Assembly (NCBI RefSeq): GCF_000970755.1
Contig: NZ_KQ034007.1
Location: 1,222,037-1,286,036, forward strand
Direction of reading: 5' to 3'
DNA length: 64,000 nt
Origin: Lactobacillus kimbladii
GTDB lineage: Bacteria; Bacillota; Bacilli; Lactobacillales; Lactobacillaceae
Below the pieces are notes generated by a model, which did not search any database, had not been told where the DNA came from, and saw only the letters and a list, made by a program, of their open reading frames with translations. The translations under genes were made by a program, and so were the position numbers. Below, one piece after another: positions 1 to 11,203 of this stretch; within the stretch, counting starts at the first letter, position 1, and each line of letters begins with the position of its first letter.

Positions 1-1827
1 GTTTATGTTGAAAGTGATTTGGACACAGACGGTGATGGCAAAAGTGACCTTTTGCAAACGACAATATTTCGTCCAATTGAAAGCGAAACCTTACCGGTTC
101 CCGCTCTTTACACTGCCAGCCCCTATTTTGGCGGCATCATTGATAACGAAAAGCGCAACCACAACGTAGATGAAAATTTGACTGATGCGACTGAGTGGAC
201 TAACCCACAATATCAGGCTTCTGCAATTGTTAAAGCCAAAAAGCCTCTGGATAGTGAAAGCTCATACAAACCGGTAGAACAGGCTGTCGGCAAATCTTCT
301 TACGGTTTGAACGAATATATGCTAGCTCGTGGCTTTGCCAGTGTGTTTGCTGGTGCTATCGGAACACGGGGCAGTGATGGTCTTAGAATTACTGGTGCTC
401 CAGAAGAAACCGAAAGTGCCAAGGAAATAATTGAATGGCTACACGGAGATCGCGTTGCTTATACTGATAGAACAAGGCAGCACGAAACCAAAGCAACTTG
501 GTGTAATAAAAAAATTGGGATGACTGGTCGTTCCTATTTAGGCACTCTGCAAATAGCCATTGCTACTACAGGTGTACCTGGCTTGAAAACAGTTATTTCT
601 GAAGCTGCTATTTCTTCTTGGTATGATTATTACCGCGAACATGGCTTGGTGATTGCACCAGAAGATTGCCAAGGTGAAGATCTGGATATGCTTGCAGAAA
701 CTTGTCAGTCTAACTTGTGGGATGCTGGAGATTATTTAAGAATAAAACCTAAATTTGACGAAATGCAGAAGATTTTATTAGAAAAGGCCGATCGCAAGAC
801 TGGTCAGTATTCAGATTTCTGGGAAAAACGCAACTATCGCCATCATACTGATAATATTAAATGCTCCTGGATTAGCGTCCATGGTTTAAATGACTGGAAT
901 GTCAAGCCTAAGAACGTCTATAAAGTTTGGCAAAAGGTCAAAGACCTTCCTATTGCACATCACCTTTTCTTGCATCAGGGACCCCATTATAATATGAATA
1001 ATTTGGTTTCAATTGATTTTACTGACCTAATGAACTTATGGCTGGTTCATGAACTCTTGGGCATTGAAAATAACGCCTATAATCAGTGGCCAACTGTGCT
1101 TATTCAAGATAACCTAAAAGCAGATCAGTGGCACAAAGAAAAGGATTGGAGTAATGACATTGGCAGCGAAACTGTTTATTTCCCTAATTCCGATAATGAG
1201 TTAACCAAAGATACTAGCAGCAAGCAAAAACTTTCCTTTACTGATACTGGCGGAACTGAATTTAAGAAGGCAAAAATTTCTGAGAATGACTGGCAATACC
1301 AATTTATTTGTGGTGAAGAAAAGTGGGCAAAAGCCAGCTTGCGTTTTACCACCGATGAATTTATTCATCCAGTAACAATTGTGGGACGACCGGAAATACG
1401 GCTGAGTGTTGCATCCAGCCTTAACAAAGGACAGATTTCTGTTGCTTTAGTAGAAATTGCTGATCGCAAGCGTTTGACTCCTACCCCTAAAATTTTAATG
1501 CCTGGTGGACAAGAACTGGGCTTCCATTTTCAACTTGACTCTTTACAAGAATTTATGCCTGACAAACTAACTCACGCCAAATTGATTACCAAGGCGCACA
1601 TGAATCTGCAGAATTATGCAGATATGAAAAAGCCAAGTAGTATTAAAGCCGGTGAGTTTTATGACTTGCAATTTAAATTACAACCAACTTATTACACAAT
1701 GCCGGCAGGCAGCAAGCTTTGCTTAATTATTTATTCAACTGACCAGGGAATGACGAAAAGACCTCTTGAAAATACAGATTACACAATCGATCTGTCTAAA
1801 ACCGCCATTAAATTTAGCACTAAATAA
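1..1827 (+). CDS. pepX: X-prolyl dipeptidyl aminopeptidase PepX, 5'-truncated by the window edge
   Basis: Cytoplasmic serine peptidase that removes Xaa-Pro dipeptides from proline-rich peptides. The reading frame is open from base 1, so the true start lies outside; 608 residues are visible of about 790 usual for lactobacilli. The nucleophile is in [10 protein letters not shown] (Ser codon 532-534). The Asp in HGLNDWN follows 120 residues later and the His in LHQGPHYN 31 after that, close to the Ser348/Asp468/His498 spacing of lactococcal PepX. The C-terminal part is the jelly-roll domain of the CocE/PepX family. It is convergent with carB. Confidence 0.95.
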   Translation, partial: VYVESDLDTDGDGKSDLLQTTIFRPIESETLPVPALYTASPYFGGIIDNEKRNHNVDENLTDATEWTNPQYQASAIVKAKKPLDSESSYKPVEQAVGKSSYGLNEYMLARGFASVFAGAIGTRGSDGLRITGAPEETESAKEIIEWLHGDRVAYTDRTRQHETKATWCNKKIGMTGRSYLGTLQIAIATTGVPGLKTVISEAAISSWYDYYREHGLVIAPEDCQGEDLDMLAETCQSNLWDAGDYLRIKPKFDEMQKILLEKADRKTGQYSDFWEKRNYRHHTDNIKCSWISVHGLNDWNVKPKNVYKVWQKVKDLPIAHHLFLHQGPHYNMNNLVSIDFTDLMNLWLVHELLGIENNAYNQWPTVLIQDNLKADQWHKEKDWSNDIGSETVYFPNSDNELTKDTSSKQKLSFTDTGGTEFKKAKISENDWQYQFICGEEKWAKASLRFTTDEFIHPVTIVGRPEIRLSVASSLNKGQISVALVEIADRKRLTPTPKILMPGGQELGFHFQLDSLQEFMPDKLTHAKLITKAHMNLQNYADMKKPSSIKAGEFYDLQFKLQPTYYTMPAGSKLCLIIYSTDQGMTKRPLENTDYTIDLSKTAIKFSTK

Positions 1828-1870
1828 CTTGGATTTTATATATATCGGTACCTCTCAAGGTGGAACATAA

Positions 1871-1916
1871 AAATGACCCCCAAATTTATCCTAATTTGGG
1901 GGTCATATCATTTTTA
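1871..1916. terminator. Bidirectional terminator between pepX and carB
   Basis: A 13-bp perfect stem (1874-1886 with 1893-1905, core TGACCCCCAAATT) has a 6-nt loop. A T run follows it on the plus strand and five T's follow it on the minus strand, so it can end both converging transcripts. Confidence 0.85.
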
Positions 1917-1950
1917 ACACAGTTGCTTTTTTAAATTAAATTGGAAAATT

Positions 1951-4900
1951 CTATTTTATGTTTATTGTAGCAAACGACCTGTTTTCTAAAGCAGTTAGCA
2001 ATGCACGTGCAGTATCCAAACTGGTAATTAGCGGAATGTTTTGCTGAATGGCTGTTTGACGAATGACAAAGCCGTCAGAAGTTTTAGCCAAATCATGTCC
2101 CATAGTGTTGATTACCAAGTCGATTTTGCCGTCTTTTAATTCATTTAGAATGTTTGTGTCAGTATCTTCATGAATTTTATCTACCAAAGCAACATGTAAA
2201 TGATTTTGTTTTAAAAATGTTGCTGTACCACTGGTAGCAAAAATACGGTAACCGATTTGGGCAAATCTTTTGGCAATAGGCAAAATTTCTTGTTTATCAC
2301 GATCTTCGATTGTTAATAAAATATTGCCACTGTCCGGAATATGCATGTTTGCACCTGAGAAGGCTTTGTAAAGTGCCTTAGGAAAACTAAAATCACTACC
2401 CATGACCTCACCAGTTGACTTCATTTCCGGTCCTAAGTAGCTGTCAACATCAGAAAGCTTGCTAAATGAGAATACTGGGGCTTTAACACTAATCATTTTG
2501 GTTTCTGGTGCCAGGCCATCATCATAACCCTGCTCCTGTAAGCTTTCACCCATAATTACTCTTGTTGCCACCTGCGCCATTTCAATAGAAGTAATCTTAC
2601 TTAAAAAAGGTACAGTACGACTAGCACGAGGATTGACCTCAATAATATAAATTTCACCATTGCGCTCAATTAACTGCAAATTCATTATTCCGCGACAATT
2701 AAGCTTTAACGCTAACTTCTTAGTAATGTCCGCTATTTTTTGTTTAATTGCGGGAGAAAATGTTTGAGCGGGATAAACAGCCATGGAATCTCCGGAGTGA
2801 ACTCCAGCATGTTCAATATGTTCCATTATTCCGGGAATAAGGACCCTTTCGCCATCGCAAATTGCATCGACATCACACTCGCGCCCATCAAGATAATCAT
2901 CAACTAAGATTGGATGACTGCTTGCAATATCCACATGATTTTGCAAATAGTCTTCAAGTTCTGGCTGATTATAAACAATTTCCATTGCTTTTCCACCCAA
3001 AACATAACTTGGTCTGACTAAAACCGGATACCCCAACTTGTTTGCTGCTTTGATAACACCATCATGTGTAGTAGTCGTAATTCCTTGCGGTTGCTTTAAG
3101 CCCAATTCTTTTACTACTTGATCAAATAATTCGCGATCTTCAGCTCTGTTCAGGTCTTCCACACTGGTACCCAAGATTTTAACACCATGCTTTTCTAGCC
3201 CAGCTGCCAAATTAATTGAAGTTTGACCACCAAACTGGATAATTACACCTTCAGGCTGCTCAAGATCACAGACATTTAAGACATCTTCTAAAGTGAGTGG
3301 CTCAAAGTATAATTTATCTGACACCGAAAAGTCGGTTGAAACGGTTTCGGGATTTGAATTAATGACAATAGCTTCATAACCCATCTTTTGTAATGCTTTA
3401 ACGCAATGCACAGTGGCGTAGTCAAATTCCACACCTTGACCAATCCTGATAGGTCCTGAACCAACAACCAAGACCGATTTCTTGGCAGTTTTTTCACTCT
3501 CATTTTCCGTATCATAAGTAGAGTAAAAGTATGGTGTTTCTGAGACGAATTCCCCAGCACATGTATCAACCATTTTGTAAACGGGTAAAAGATGATTTCT
3601 CTTGCGTAAATTACGCACATGATCTTCATCTTCGTGCCACAAATTGGCAATAGTATGATCACTAAAGCCGTACTTTTTGGCATTTTTGAGCACTGCCAGA
3701 TCATCAGGGCCAGCTGCAATTGATTTTTCTAAATCAACAATATGCTTAACAATATCTAAAAAATAGAAGTTTATTTTAGTCAATTCATGAACATCAGACA
3801 TTGAATAGCCCCTGCGGAAAGCTTCAGCTAAATAAAAGAGACGGTCATCTTGCGCTTTAACCAGCTTATTTTCCAGCTCTTCATCACTCGCATCATGTGC
3901 TTCAGTTGAATAAAAATCTTTTTGGTCAATTTCTAAAGAGCGCACAGCTTTTTGAAACGCCTCTTCAGCTGTCCTGCCAATCGCCATGACTTCTCCAGTT
4001 GCTTTCATTTGGGTTCCCAGTTCACGATTTGCTTTGGCAAACTTATCAAAGGGCCAACGAGGGATCTTGCAGACCACATAGTCCAATGCTGGTTCAAATT
4101 CGGCAAATGTAGTGCCTGTTACCGGATTTTTAATTTCATCTAAAGTCAGACCCACAGCGATTTTAGCAGCCATCTTGGCAATGGGATAGCCAGTAGCCTT
4201 TGACGCTAATGCAGAAGAACGCGAAACCCGGGGATTAACCTCAATGACATCATAATTAAAACTGTTTGGATCAAGGGCTAATTGAACATTGCAACCACCT
4301 TCAATTTTTAGTGCCCGAATAAGTTTTAAAGAACAATCCCGTAACATCTGATATTCCTTATCAGATAATGTCTGAGACGGTGAAAAAACAATTGAGTCGC
4401 CCGTATGAATACCAACAGGATCGAAGTTTTCCATACAACAAACAATCATGGCATTATCGTCATGATCTCTCATGACTTCAAATTCAATTTCTTTATATCC
4501 TGCAATTGAACGCTCAATTAAGCATTCGGTAACTGGTGACAATTCCAAACCGTTTTTAGCAATTTTAGCTAGTTCATCCCTGTCATTACAAATACCGCCG
4601 CCGGTTCCACCCATAGTGAAAGCTGGACGCACGATTATGGGATAACCAATCTTATCTCCAAAATCTAATGCCTCTTGTACTGTCTTAACACTAGTTGATG
4701 GTGGCACAGGCTCCCCTAATTTTTGACAGAGCTCTTTAAACTTTTCTCTGTCTTCTGCCTGTTCAATTGAATCAAGCTTTGTCCCCAATAATTCGATGTT
4801 TAATTCATCTAAAATACCACTTTTAGCTAATGATAAAGCCATATTTAAACCAACTTGACCACCTAAAGTTGGCAAAATTGCATCAGGAAATTCCTTACGG

Positions 4901-5133
4901 ATAATACGCGATACAGATTCCACAGTTAACGGTTCAATATAAACCTTATCAGCTATTGAAGTATCGGTCATAATTGTAGCAGGATTAGAATTGACCAGTA
5001 CCACTTCATAGCCTTCTTCACGCAGTGCCAGACATGCTTGCGTGCCCGAATAATCAAATTCTGCAGCTTGGCCAATAATAATTGGGCCTGAACCAATTAC
5101 CATTATTTTTTTAATATCAGTTCTTTTAGGCAT
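1951..5133 (-). CDS. carB: Carbamoyl phosphate synthase, large subunit
   Basis: Makes carbamoyl phosphate from bicarbonate, ammonia (channelled from CarA) and two ATP. It is 1060 residues with the duplicated ATP-grasp halves; both begin with the nucleotide-binding GSGPIxIGQ motif (near residues 14 and 560), and a C-terminal MGS-like allosteric domain follows. I place the start at MPKRTDIKK (5133), not the in-frame codon 27 nt upstream, because it follows AAAGGA at normal spacing and gives an 8-nt overlap with carA (ATGCCTAA). It is the last gene of the pyr operon and runs into the shared terminator with pepX. Confidence 0.96.
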   Translation of the reverse strand: MPKRTDIKKIMVIGSGPIIIGQAAEFDYSGTQACLALREEGYEVVLVNSNPATIMTDTSIADKVYIEPLTVESVSRIIRKEFPDAILPTLGGQVGLNMALSLAKSGILDELNIELLGTKLDSIEQAEDREKFKELCQKLGEPVPPSTSVKTVQEALDFGDKIGYPIIVRPAFTMGGTGGGICNDRDELAKIAKNGLELSPVTECLIERSIAGYKEIEFEVMRDHDDNAMIVCCMENFDPVGIHTGDSIVFSPSQTLSDKEYQMLRDCSLKLIRALKIEGGCNVQLALDPNSFNYDVIEVNPRVSRSSALASKATGYPIAKMAAKIAVGLTLDEIKNPVTGTTFAEFEPALDYVVCKIPRWPFDKFAKANRELGTQMKATGEVMAIGRTAEEAFQKAVRSLEIDQKDFYSTEAHDASDEELENKLVKAQDDRLFYLAEAFRRGYSMSDVHELTKINFYFLDIVKHIVDLEKSIAAGPDDLAVLKNAKKYGFSDHTIANLWHEDEDHVRNLRKRNHLLPVYKMVDTCAGEFVSETPYFYSTYDTENESEKTAKKSVLVVGSGPIRIGQGVEFDYATVHCVKALQKMGYEAIVINSNPETVSTDFSVSDKLYFEPLTLEDVLNVCDLEQPEGVIIQFGGQTSINLAAGLEKHGVKILGTSVEDLNRAEDRELFDQVVKELGLKQPQGITTTTHDGVIKAANKLGYPVLVRPSYVLGGKAMEIVYNQPELEDYLQNHVDIASSHPILVDDYLDGRECDVDAICDGERVLIPGIMEHIEHAGVHSGDSMAVYPAQTFSPAIKQKIADITKKLALKLNCRGIMNLQLIERNGEIYIIEVNPRASRTVPFLSKITSIEMAQVATRVIMGESLQEQGYDDGLAPETKMISVKAPVFSFSKLSDVDSYLGPEMKSTGEVMGSDFSFPKALYKAFSGANMHIPDSGNILLTIEDRDKQEILPIAKRFAQIGYRIFATSGTATFLKQNHLHVALVDKIHEDTDTNILNELKDGKIDLVINTMGHDLAKTSDGFVIRQTAIQQNIPLITSLDTARALLTALENRSFATINIK

Positions 5134-6211
5134 GATTTTCAACGTCCTTTCTTTGGTCAATCATTTGCATAAAGTAATCAAAGATGCCTTCTTCATCGTG
5201 CGGGCCCGGTGTACTATCAGGATGAAATTGCACGGAAAAAGCAGGATATTTCTTATGCCGCAAACCTTCTACAGTCCCATCATTAACTTCAACATGTGTA
5301 ATCATTAAATTATCAGAATCAATTGAATCCCGACTAACAGCATAGCCATGATTTTGAGAAGTAAACCCAATGTTACCTGTGGCAATTTCACGTACGGGGT
5401 GATTAAATCCGCGATGACCAAATTTCATTTTGTAAGTTTTTGCACCATTAGCCAGAGCAAAAACCTGGTGACCCATGCAAATTCCCATTAGTGGGATCTG
5501 CTTTTCCACTTCTTGAACCATTTTAACGGCATCTTTCATTTCTAGAGGATCTCCAGGTCCATTAGAAAGCAAAACGCCGTCCGGATGAAGAGATAAAATT
5601 TTTTCAGCTGATGTAGTATAAGGCAGAACGATACAGTTGCAATCTCGTTGGCTTAATTCACGCAAGATGCTGTTTTTTAAGCCAAAATCGACTACAACAA
5701 TATTGCGCTTTGAGCCTGGTACAGGATAAGATTTTGTAGTCGCAACTCTCTTAACTACGCCCTTTGAAAGCTGACTTGCTTTTAACTGCTCTGCAATTTC
5801 AGCAGCTTTCTCCCTAGAATCACAAATTTGACCCTTCATTGTGCCGTGGGCGCGTAATTTTTTAACTAATTTTCTGGTATCTATTCCTTGAATACCAGGC
5901 ACATCTAATCCCTTTAAAAAATCTGGTAAAGTAGTTTGCATGCGCCAATTATCAGGATGACGTGCCACTTCATGGCAAATCACTCCTTTTATGCCTGGTT
6001 CGAGTGACTCATAATCTGCTAGTGTGATCCCATAATTGCCAATTAATGGGTTAGTAAAAACTAAAATTTGATCTGCATATGATTGATCTGTAATAGCCTC
6101 TTGATAACCTGTCATTCCGGTGGTGAAGACTACTTCGCCTTTAGTGGTTTGGCTTCCACCAAAGCCTTCGCCAGCATATACACTGCCATCTTCTAAAATT
6201 AAATATCTCAT
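5126..6211 (-). CDS. carA: Carbamoyl phosphate synthase, small (glutaminase) subunit
   Basis: Class I glutamine amidotransferase that feeds ammonia to CarB. At 361 residues it has the family's usual length. The nucleophile Cys245 is in MGICMGHQ and the catalytic His330 in QFHPD. The residue two after the His is Asp332, where many family members have Glu. The start codon overlaps the pyrC stop (ATGA) and the stop overlaps the carB start, which points to translational coupling in one operon. Its place among pyr genes, with no arginine genes, argues for pyrimidine-dedicated use. Confidence 0.96.
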   Translation of the reverse strand: MRYLILEDGSVYAGEGFGGSQTTKGEVVFTTGMTGYQEAITDQSYADQILVFTNPLIGNYGITLADYESLEPGIKGVICHEVARHPDNWRMQTTLPDFLKGLDVPGIQGIDTRKLVKKLRAHGTMKGQICDSREKAAEIAEQLKASQLSKGVVKRVATTKSYPVPGSKRNIVVVDFGLKNSILRELSQRDCNCIVLPYTTSAEKILSLHPDGVLLSNGPGDPLEMKDAVKMVQEVEKQIPLMGICMGHQVFALANGAKTYKMKFGHRGFNHPVREIATGNIGFTSQNHGYAVSRDSIDSDNLMITHVEVNDGTVEGLRHKKYPAFSVQFHPDSTPGPHDEEGIFDYFMQMIDQRKDVENHA

Positions 6212-7485
6212 TTACTTTCCTCACTTTGAAAAACAATCTGGCCATCAACCATTGTTAAAACTGTTTGACCGTAAACTGCATCATTATTAAAAGGAGTATT
6301 TTTCCCTTTAGACTTAAAATTAGCTGCATTAATAGCTTCTTTTTTATGAAGATCGAAAATTGCAATATCTGCCGGTTGACCTAAAGCTATTTTTCCAGCT
6401 TTTGTTAATCCAAAAGCTGTGGCGGGAGCCAAAGTGAGCCAATTTATTAACTGCTCCAGAGTAAAAATACCAGTTTTAACAAATTTAGTGTAAAGTTCGC
6501 AAAAAGCCGTTTCACTGCCAACAATACCAAATGCAGCCTCAGCAAAACCATTTTGTTTATCACTTGCAGTATGAGGTGCATGATCAGTAGCTATCATGTC
6601 AATTGTGCCATCAAGCAATCCAGCTATAAGTGCTTCTTGATCTGCTTTGGTTCTCAAAGGCGGATTCATTTTAAAGTTAGCATTATCACTAATAATATTT
6701 TCTTCTCCTAATAGAAGATGATGAGGAGCAACTTCGCAGGTAACATTAATACCTTTGCTTTTAGCAATTCTGATCAATTCAACACTTTTTTTAGTAGAAA
6801 CATGGCAAACATGGTAATGAGCGCCAGTCTTTTGCGCCAATAATAAATCTCGGGCAATTTGAGTAGTTTCAGCTAATTCAGTAATCGGAGCTAAATTAAA
6901 TTCACTTGCTTTTCTACCTTCATTTATCACGCCTTGATTGAACAACGAATCATCTTGAGCATGTTCGGCAATAATTAAATTATTAGCTTGTGCCTTTTGC
7001 ATTGCCAGATACATCGTGTACGCATTCTGCACACCTTTGCCATCATTGCTCAGTGCAACGCAGCCAGCTTTTTTTAGAGCGGCATAATCAGGAATTTCAT
7101 TAGTATCTTCATTAACTGTAATTGGTGCATATTGCAAAACATGAATTACACCATTTTCACAGTTGTTTTTCACCATTTTACGCATCAGCTCTGGCGTGTT
7201 GGGTACAGGGACTACATTTGGCATTGCACAAACCGTAGTGAAGCCACCATGTGCTGCTGCTAGTGACCCTGTTTTGACGTTTTCTTTATCAGTTTGTCCC
7301 GGATCTCTGTAATGAACATGGACATCGATAAGTCCAGGGCTAATTAATTGCTTTTTGGCATCAATTATATTTTCCGCTTTCAAATCAGTACCAATTGCAG
7401 AAATTAGGCCATTTTTAATTAAAAGGTCACCATGCACTATTTCTCCGTTGGTATAGATATAGCCATTTTTAATTACAGTTGCCAT
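6208..7485 (-). CDS. pyrC: Dihydroorotase
   Basis: Cyclises N-carbamoyl-aspartate to dihydroorotate, the third step to UMP. The 425 residues match type I (Bacillus-like) dihydroorotases. The metal-binding DVHVHYRDPG is near residue 55, further ligands lie in the HAQD and CHVST motifs, and the catalytic ATDHAPH follows near residue 301. It overlaps pyrB by one base (TGATG) and carA by four (ATGA), so it is an inner gene of the coupled operon. Confidence 0.96.
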   Translation of the reverse strand: MATVIKNGYIYTNGEIVHGDLLIKNGLISAIGTDLKAENIIDAKKQLISPGLIDVHVHYRDPGQTDKENVKTGSLAAAHGGFTTVCAMPNVVPVPNTPELMRKMVKNNCENGVIHVLQYAPITVNEDTNEIPDYAALKKAGCVALSNDGKGVQNAYTMYLAMQKAQANNLIIAEHAQDDSLFNQGVINEGRKASEFNLAPITELAETTQIARDLLLAQKTGAHYHVCHVSTKKSVELIRIAKSKGINVTCEVAPHHLLLGEENIISDNANFKMNPPLRTKADQEALIAGLLDGTIDMIATDHAPHTASDKQNGFAEAAFGIVGSETAFCELYTKFVKTGIFTLEQLINWLTLAPATAFGLTKAGKIALGQPADIAIFDLHKKEAINAANFKSKGKNTPFNNDAVYGQTVLTMVDGQIVFQSEESK

Positions 7486-8441
7486 CAGGACAATCCCCCT
7501 AATTTACGTCCTCGCATAACTGCTTCAATCATTGCCATTCTCATAAAAACGCCATTTTCCATTTGCCTTACAAACCGACACTTAGGAGCTTCAACTAAGT
7601 CACCGCTAAGTTCAACATCATGATTAATGGGACCTGGGTGCATGATAATAGCATCATCTTTCATTTGCTCATACCTTTTTTGATTAATACCAAATTTTTC
7701 ATGGTAGCTTTTGGCGTCAAAATTTGCTTCGTTAGGATCACCTGCGTGTCGTTCATGCTGCACTCTTAACAACATCATCACGTCCATTTGATTTATCAAG
7801 TCATCAATGGGCTTATATTCACCATACTTATCGTATTGTTTGTCATACCAATAATCAGGACCAGAGAAATAAACCTTGGCTCCCAGTCTGGTCAAAAGTT
7901 CCATATTACTTTTAGCAACTCGCGAATTAGTAATATCTCCTACGATAGCTACTTTAAGACCCTTAAAATGTCCAAAATGCTCATGAATTGTCATCATATC
8001 AAGCATACATTGTGAAGGGTGCTGCCCACTACCATCTCCTGCATTGATGACACCAATATCAAGATGTTGGTTTTGTTTGGGATGTATCAGTTGGTTATAG
8101 TATTCATTTTCAGTATGCCTGATAACTTCAAGATCAATCCCAAGAGCTGCCATAATAAGCGAAGTATCATAAAGCGTTTCCCCTTTTTTGGTTGAACTGT
8201 GTGCAGGATCAAATGGTATTACACTTAAACCCAATTTTCTTTCTGCCATTTCAAAACTTGTGTGAGTCCTGCTGGAATTTTCAAAAAACATGTTGGTGAC
8301 AAAAACGGGATGCGTTAAATGCGGACGAGCTCCACCGTTTTTGAAGTATTCTGCTCGCTCGATAAGTGCCATTACTTCTTCAATTCTTAAACTTTCAACA
8401 CTTACAAATGATTTTAGGGTAACAAGATTAATATTCTTCAT
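7485..8441 (-). CDS. pyrB: Aspartate carbamoyltransferase, catalytic subunit
   Basis: Joins carbamoyl phosphate to aspartate. It is 318 residues; the carbamoyl-phosphate loop [11 protein letters not shown] is near residue 56, and the HPGPINH segment near residue 268 contributes to the active site. No regulatory pyrI follows, as expected for Firmicutes. It is the first biosynthetic gene after pyrR, and a PyrR-type attenuator fills the 145 nt between the two. Confidence 0.96.
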   Translation of the reverse strand: MKNINLVTLKSFVSVESLRIEEVMALIERAEYFKNGGARPHLTHPVFVTNMFFENSSRTHTSFEMAERKLGLSVIPFDPAHSSTKKGETLYDTSLIMAALGIDLEVIRHTENEYYNQLIHPKQNQHLDIGVINAGDGSGQHPSQCMLDMMTIHEHFGHFKGLKVAIVGDITNSRVAKSNMELLTRLGAKVYFSGPDYWYDKQYDKYGEYKPIDDLINQMDVMMLLRVQHERHAGDPNEANFDAKSYHEKFGINQKRYEQMKDDAIIMHPGPINHDVELSGDLVEAPKCRFVRQMENGVFMRMAMIEAVMRGRKLGGLS

Positions 8442-8455
8442 TTTTGCTCTTTTCC

Positions 8456-8575
8456 AAAAAAATAAACCTAAAGCTTTTTCAGCTCCAGGTTTAGCAAAAG
8501 GGTTTTTCGTATAGTTAGAGACTCAATAAAAGAACTCAAACCCTTCTGACCCTCTCTGGAGCCAATTAAACGGTT
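8456..8575 (-). promoter_or_regulatory. PyrR attenuator between pyrR and pyrB
   Basis: On the minus strand the leader has GCTCCAGAGAGGGT (within 8548-8563), close to the PyrR binding-loop consensus ARUCCNGNGAGGYU. It then has a terminator hairpin: arms 8481-8492 and 8464-8475, 12 bp with two G-U pairs, followed by seven T's (8456-8462). When UMP is plentiful, PyrR should hold the anti-antiterminator and so allow termination before pyrB. The binding-loop match is good and the terminator clear; the antiterminator pairing is inferred. Confidence 0.85.
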
Positions 8576-8586
8576 GAATTAATTTT

Positions 8587-9138
<552 letters not shown>

Positions 9139-9156
9139 CTATAGTACATTGCCCAT

Positions 9157-9255
9157 GAAAAAAGCACTTAATCTATTTGAGACTAAATGCTTTGTAAAAG
9201 TCAATACTTAATTGAGCTTTCCTTGCTAGCCTCACGGGACTAATTTTAAAGGACA
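9157..9255 (-). promoter_or_regulatory. PyrR attenuator in front of pyrR
   Basis: The minus strand carries AGTCCCGTGAGGCT (9228-9241), an exact fit to the PyrR binding-loop consensus. It is followed by a terminator whose 14-nt arms are 9180-9193 and 9161-9174 (G-U pairs included), with a run of T's at 9158-9163. The order promoter, binding loop, terminator, pyrR is the classic autoregulated arrangement. Confidence 0.92.
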
Positions 9256-9263
9256 TCTGTTTA

Positions 9264-9292
9264 AATATACTGTTTCAAACTTAAATTGTCAA
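9264..9292 (-). promoter_or_regulatory. Promoter of the pyrR-pyrBC-carAB operon
   Basis: TTGACA (9287-9292) and TATATT (9264-9269) are separated by 17 bp, a near-consensus sigma-A promoter. The predicted transcript start lies just before the PyrR binding loop. Confidence 0.88.
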
Positions 9293-9325
9293 TAGTAAAG
9301 TTAAATATTGCTGATATTAGCTTTT

Positions 9326-10249
9326 TTAATTATATTCAACTTGACCAACTAAATCTTTAATATCATTGACTCCCAAACTATTCAAAACCTGCGGTAAGTC
9401 ATGGACAATATGAAGACAAGCTAAAGGATCTTTAAAATGGGCACTACCTACTGCAACAGCGTTAGCACCAGCAAGCATAAATTCAACCACATCTTCAGCA
9501 GAGGAAATTCCCCCCATGCCGATAATTGGCAAATTGGTAATTCGCCTTACCTGATTAATCTGGTATAAGGCAATGGGCTTCACTGCAGTACCAGAATAAC
9601 CACCAAAATTATTTCCCAGCAGAGGTTTGCGAGTCTTAATGTTAATCCTCATGCCAGTTACAGTATTTATTAAGGATAAGCCATCAGCACCACCAGCTTC
9701 AGCAGCCTGTGCTAATGCCACTATATCAGTTACATTAGGTGTCAACTTTACAAAAACGGGCAAATCAACTGCATTTTTTATTGCAGCAGTTAGCTTCTCC
9801 ACCACTCTTGGGTGAACACCAAATGACATTCCACCTTGAGCCACATTGGGGCAAGAAACATTAATTTCAACAGCAGTAACCATTTTTGAATCTGACAGTT
9901 TTTGGGCAACTTCAAAATAGCCATCTTCACTTTCACCACCAACACTGGCAATTATTGGTAGAGCTGGATATTGCTTTTTAATAGCAGGCAACTTATCGCT
10001 AATAACCTTATCAACCCCTGGATTGGTCAACCCAACTGAATTTAATATGCCATTATCTAAAACTGCAATTTGGGGTTGCGGATTTCCTAAACTTGGCTTA
10101 GGTGTAGTCGTTTTAATAACTAGTGCTCCCAGTTCATTCAAGTCAAATTTTTTTGCTGCTGGTACATCCCCAAAGCCGAAAGTACCACTAGCCGGCATCA
10201 CCGGGTTTTTTAAAGTAAATCCAGGCAATTTTACACTGATATTTGTCAT
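9326..10249 (-). CDS. pyrD: Dihydroorotate dehydrogenase, class 1
   Basis: FMN enzyme that oxidises dihydroorotate to orotate. The start is set at MTNIS (10249), 12 nt inside the longest frame, because GGAGGG sits just upstream; this gives 307 residues. The N-terminal [13 protein letters not shown] and the cysteine loop NVSCPN mark class 1; overall it resembles class 1B, which normally pairs with the PyrK electron-transfer subunit. No pyrK is in this window. It lies upstream of the pyrR promoter on the same strand and diverges from pyrF. Confidence 0.93.
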   Translation of the reverse strand: MTNISVKLPGFTLKNPVMPASGTFGFGDVPAAKKFDLNELGALVIKTTTPKPSLGNPQPQIAVLDNGILNSVGLTNPGVDKVISDKLPAIKKQYPALPIIASVGGESEDGYFEVAQKLSDSKMVTAVEINVSCPNVAQGGMSFGVHPRVVEKLTAAIKNAVDLPVFVKLTPNVTDIVALAQAAEAGGADGLSLINTVTGMRINIKTRKPLLGNNFGGYSGTAVKPIALYQINQVRRITNLPIIGMGGISSAEDVVEFMLAGANAVAVGSAHFKDPLACLHIVHDLPQVLNSLGVNDIKDLVGQVEYN

Positions 10250-10340
10250 ATTACCCTCCAAAAATGTAAGCTCACTGTCAGTACAATTATTTTTGGATAT
10301 ATTTTACACAATTTCTTTACTTTTTAAAAACAAAATTTTA

Positions 10341-10369
10341 TTGTATTTTATAAATAAAAATGGTAATCT
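10341..10369 (+). promoter_or_regulatory. Candidate promoter of pyrFE
   Basis: TTGTAT (10341-10346), 17 bp, then TAATCT (10364-10369) preceded by TGG, a possible extended -10. The match is modest, but the position just ahead of the attenuator-like leader is right. Confidence 0.45.
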
Positions 10370-10390
10370 CATTATTGATAAACTTTAAAC

Positions 10391-10481
10391 GGTACAGAGA
10401 GACCGCAAGTTAAAAACATGACTTAAATTAAATATAAAAGGTCTATTTTGATGCACTCTCGTACCAGAATAGACTTTTTTT
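10391..10481 (+). promoter_or_regulatory. Attenuator-like leader of pyrFE, possibly PyrR-responsive
   Basis: GGTACAGAGAGACC (10391-10404) resembles a PyrR binding loop but departs from the consensus at several places. A terminator follows: 11-bp stem 10440-10450 with 10465-10475, then seven T's. The terminator loop holds CTCTCGTACC (10456-10465), complementary to the upstream element apart from one bulged base, so an antiterminator pairing is possible. Transcription attenuation is well supported; PyrR as the effector is an inference. Confidence 0.65.
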
Positions 10482-10494
10482 GTGGAGGTTTTTA

Positions 10495-11202
10495 ATGGAA
10501 AAAGCAGTGTTTGTAGCTTTGGACTTTGACAGCCAAAATAAGGTTCATGAATTACTAGCAAAATTGGGACAGCCCCAAGAAACATACTTAAAGATCGGCA
10601 TGGAACTTTATTACCATTATGGATCCGATTTTGTAGAAAAATTAGTAAATCAAGGCTATCATATTTTTTTAGATCTTAAATTACATGATATTCCCAATAC
10701 AGTTTATCAAGCTGCTAGGCAAATTGCTCATTTAGGTATTTTTTGCACGACTATTCATGCTCTAGGTGGCAGTGAAATGATTTACGCCGCAAAAAAAGGC
10801 TTGATAGATGGCACACCAACTGGAAACAATACTCCTAAATTATTAGCTGTGACTGAACTGACCTCAATTTCGGAAAAGATTTTGGCAAACGAACAAAATT
10901 GTTCATTATCAATGACTGATCAAGTTGTTAGTCTGGCACAAACTGCAAAAAAAGCTGGAGCAGATGGTGTAATCTGCTCACCACTTGAGGTAAAAAAATT
11001 AAAAAAACAGGTTGGTTCTGACTTTTTATATGTAACACCGGGAATAAGATTGTCAAATAGCACCACTGATGATCAAAAGCGTATAGCCACGCCACAAAAG
11101 GCTAAAGAATTTGGTTCAAGTGCTCTTGTAGTGGGTCGACCAATTACGCAGGCTGAAGATCCTGCTTTAGTTTATCGAGAAATTAAAAAGGAGTTTGAGT
11201 AA
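10495..11202 (+). CDS. pyrF: Orotidine 5'-phosphate decarboxylase
   Basis: Last step to UMP. Start taken at ATG 10495 because it follows GGAGG; the upstream in-frame TTG lies at the edge of the leader terminator. It is 235 residues. The catalytic DLKLHDIPNT is near residue 60, the GADGVIC phosphate-site strand near residue 158, and TPGIR follows. It is co-transcribed with pyrE, one base apart, and diverges from pyrD. Confidence 0.95.
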   Translation: MEKAVFVALDFDSQNKVHELLAKLGQPQETYLKIGMELYYHYGSDFVEKLVNQGYHIFLDLKLHDIPNTVYQAARQIAHLGIFCTTIHALGGSEMIYAAKKGLIDGTPTGNNTPKLLAVTELTSISEKILANEQNCSLSMTDQVVSLAQTAKKAGADGVICSPLEVKKLKKQVGSDFLYVTPGIRLSNSTTDDQKRIATPQKAKEFGSSALVVGRPITQAEDPALVYREIKKEFE

Positions 11203-11203
11203 A

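Noticed and set aside
3288-3719. 143-codon frame on the minus strand inside carB
   Set aside because: It lies fully within carB in another frame, has no ribosome site, and its amino-acid make-up is that of a shifted conserved gene.
10385-10585. 66-codon minus-strand frame across the pyrF leader
   Set aside because: It covers the attenuator and the start of pyrF; the RNA structure explains the sequence better.
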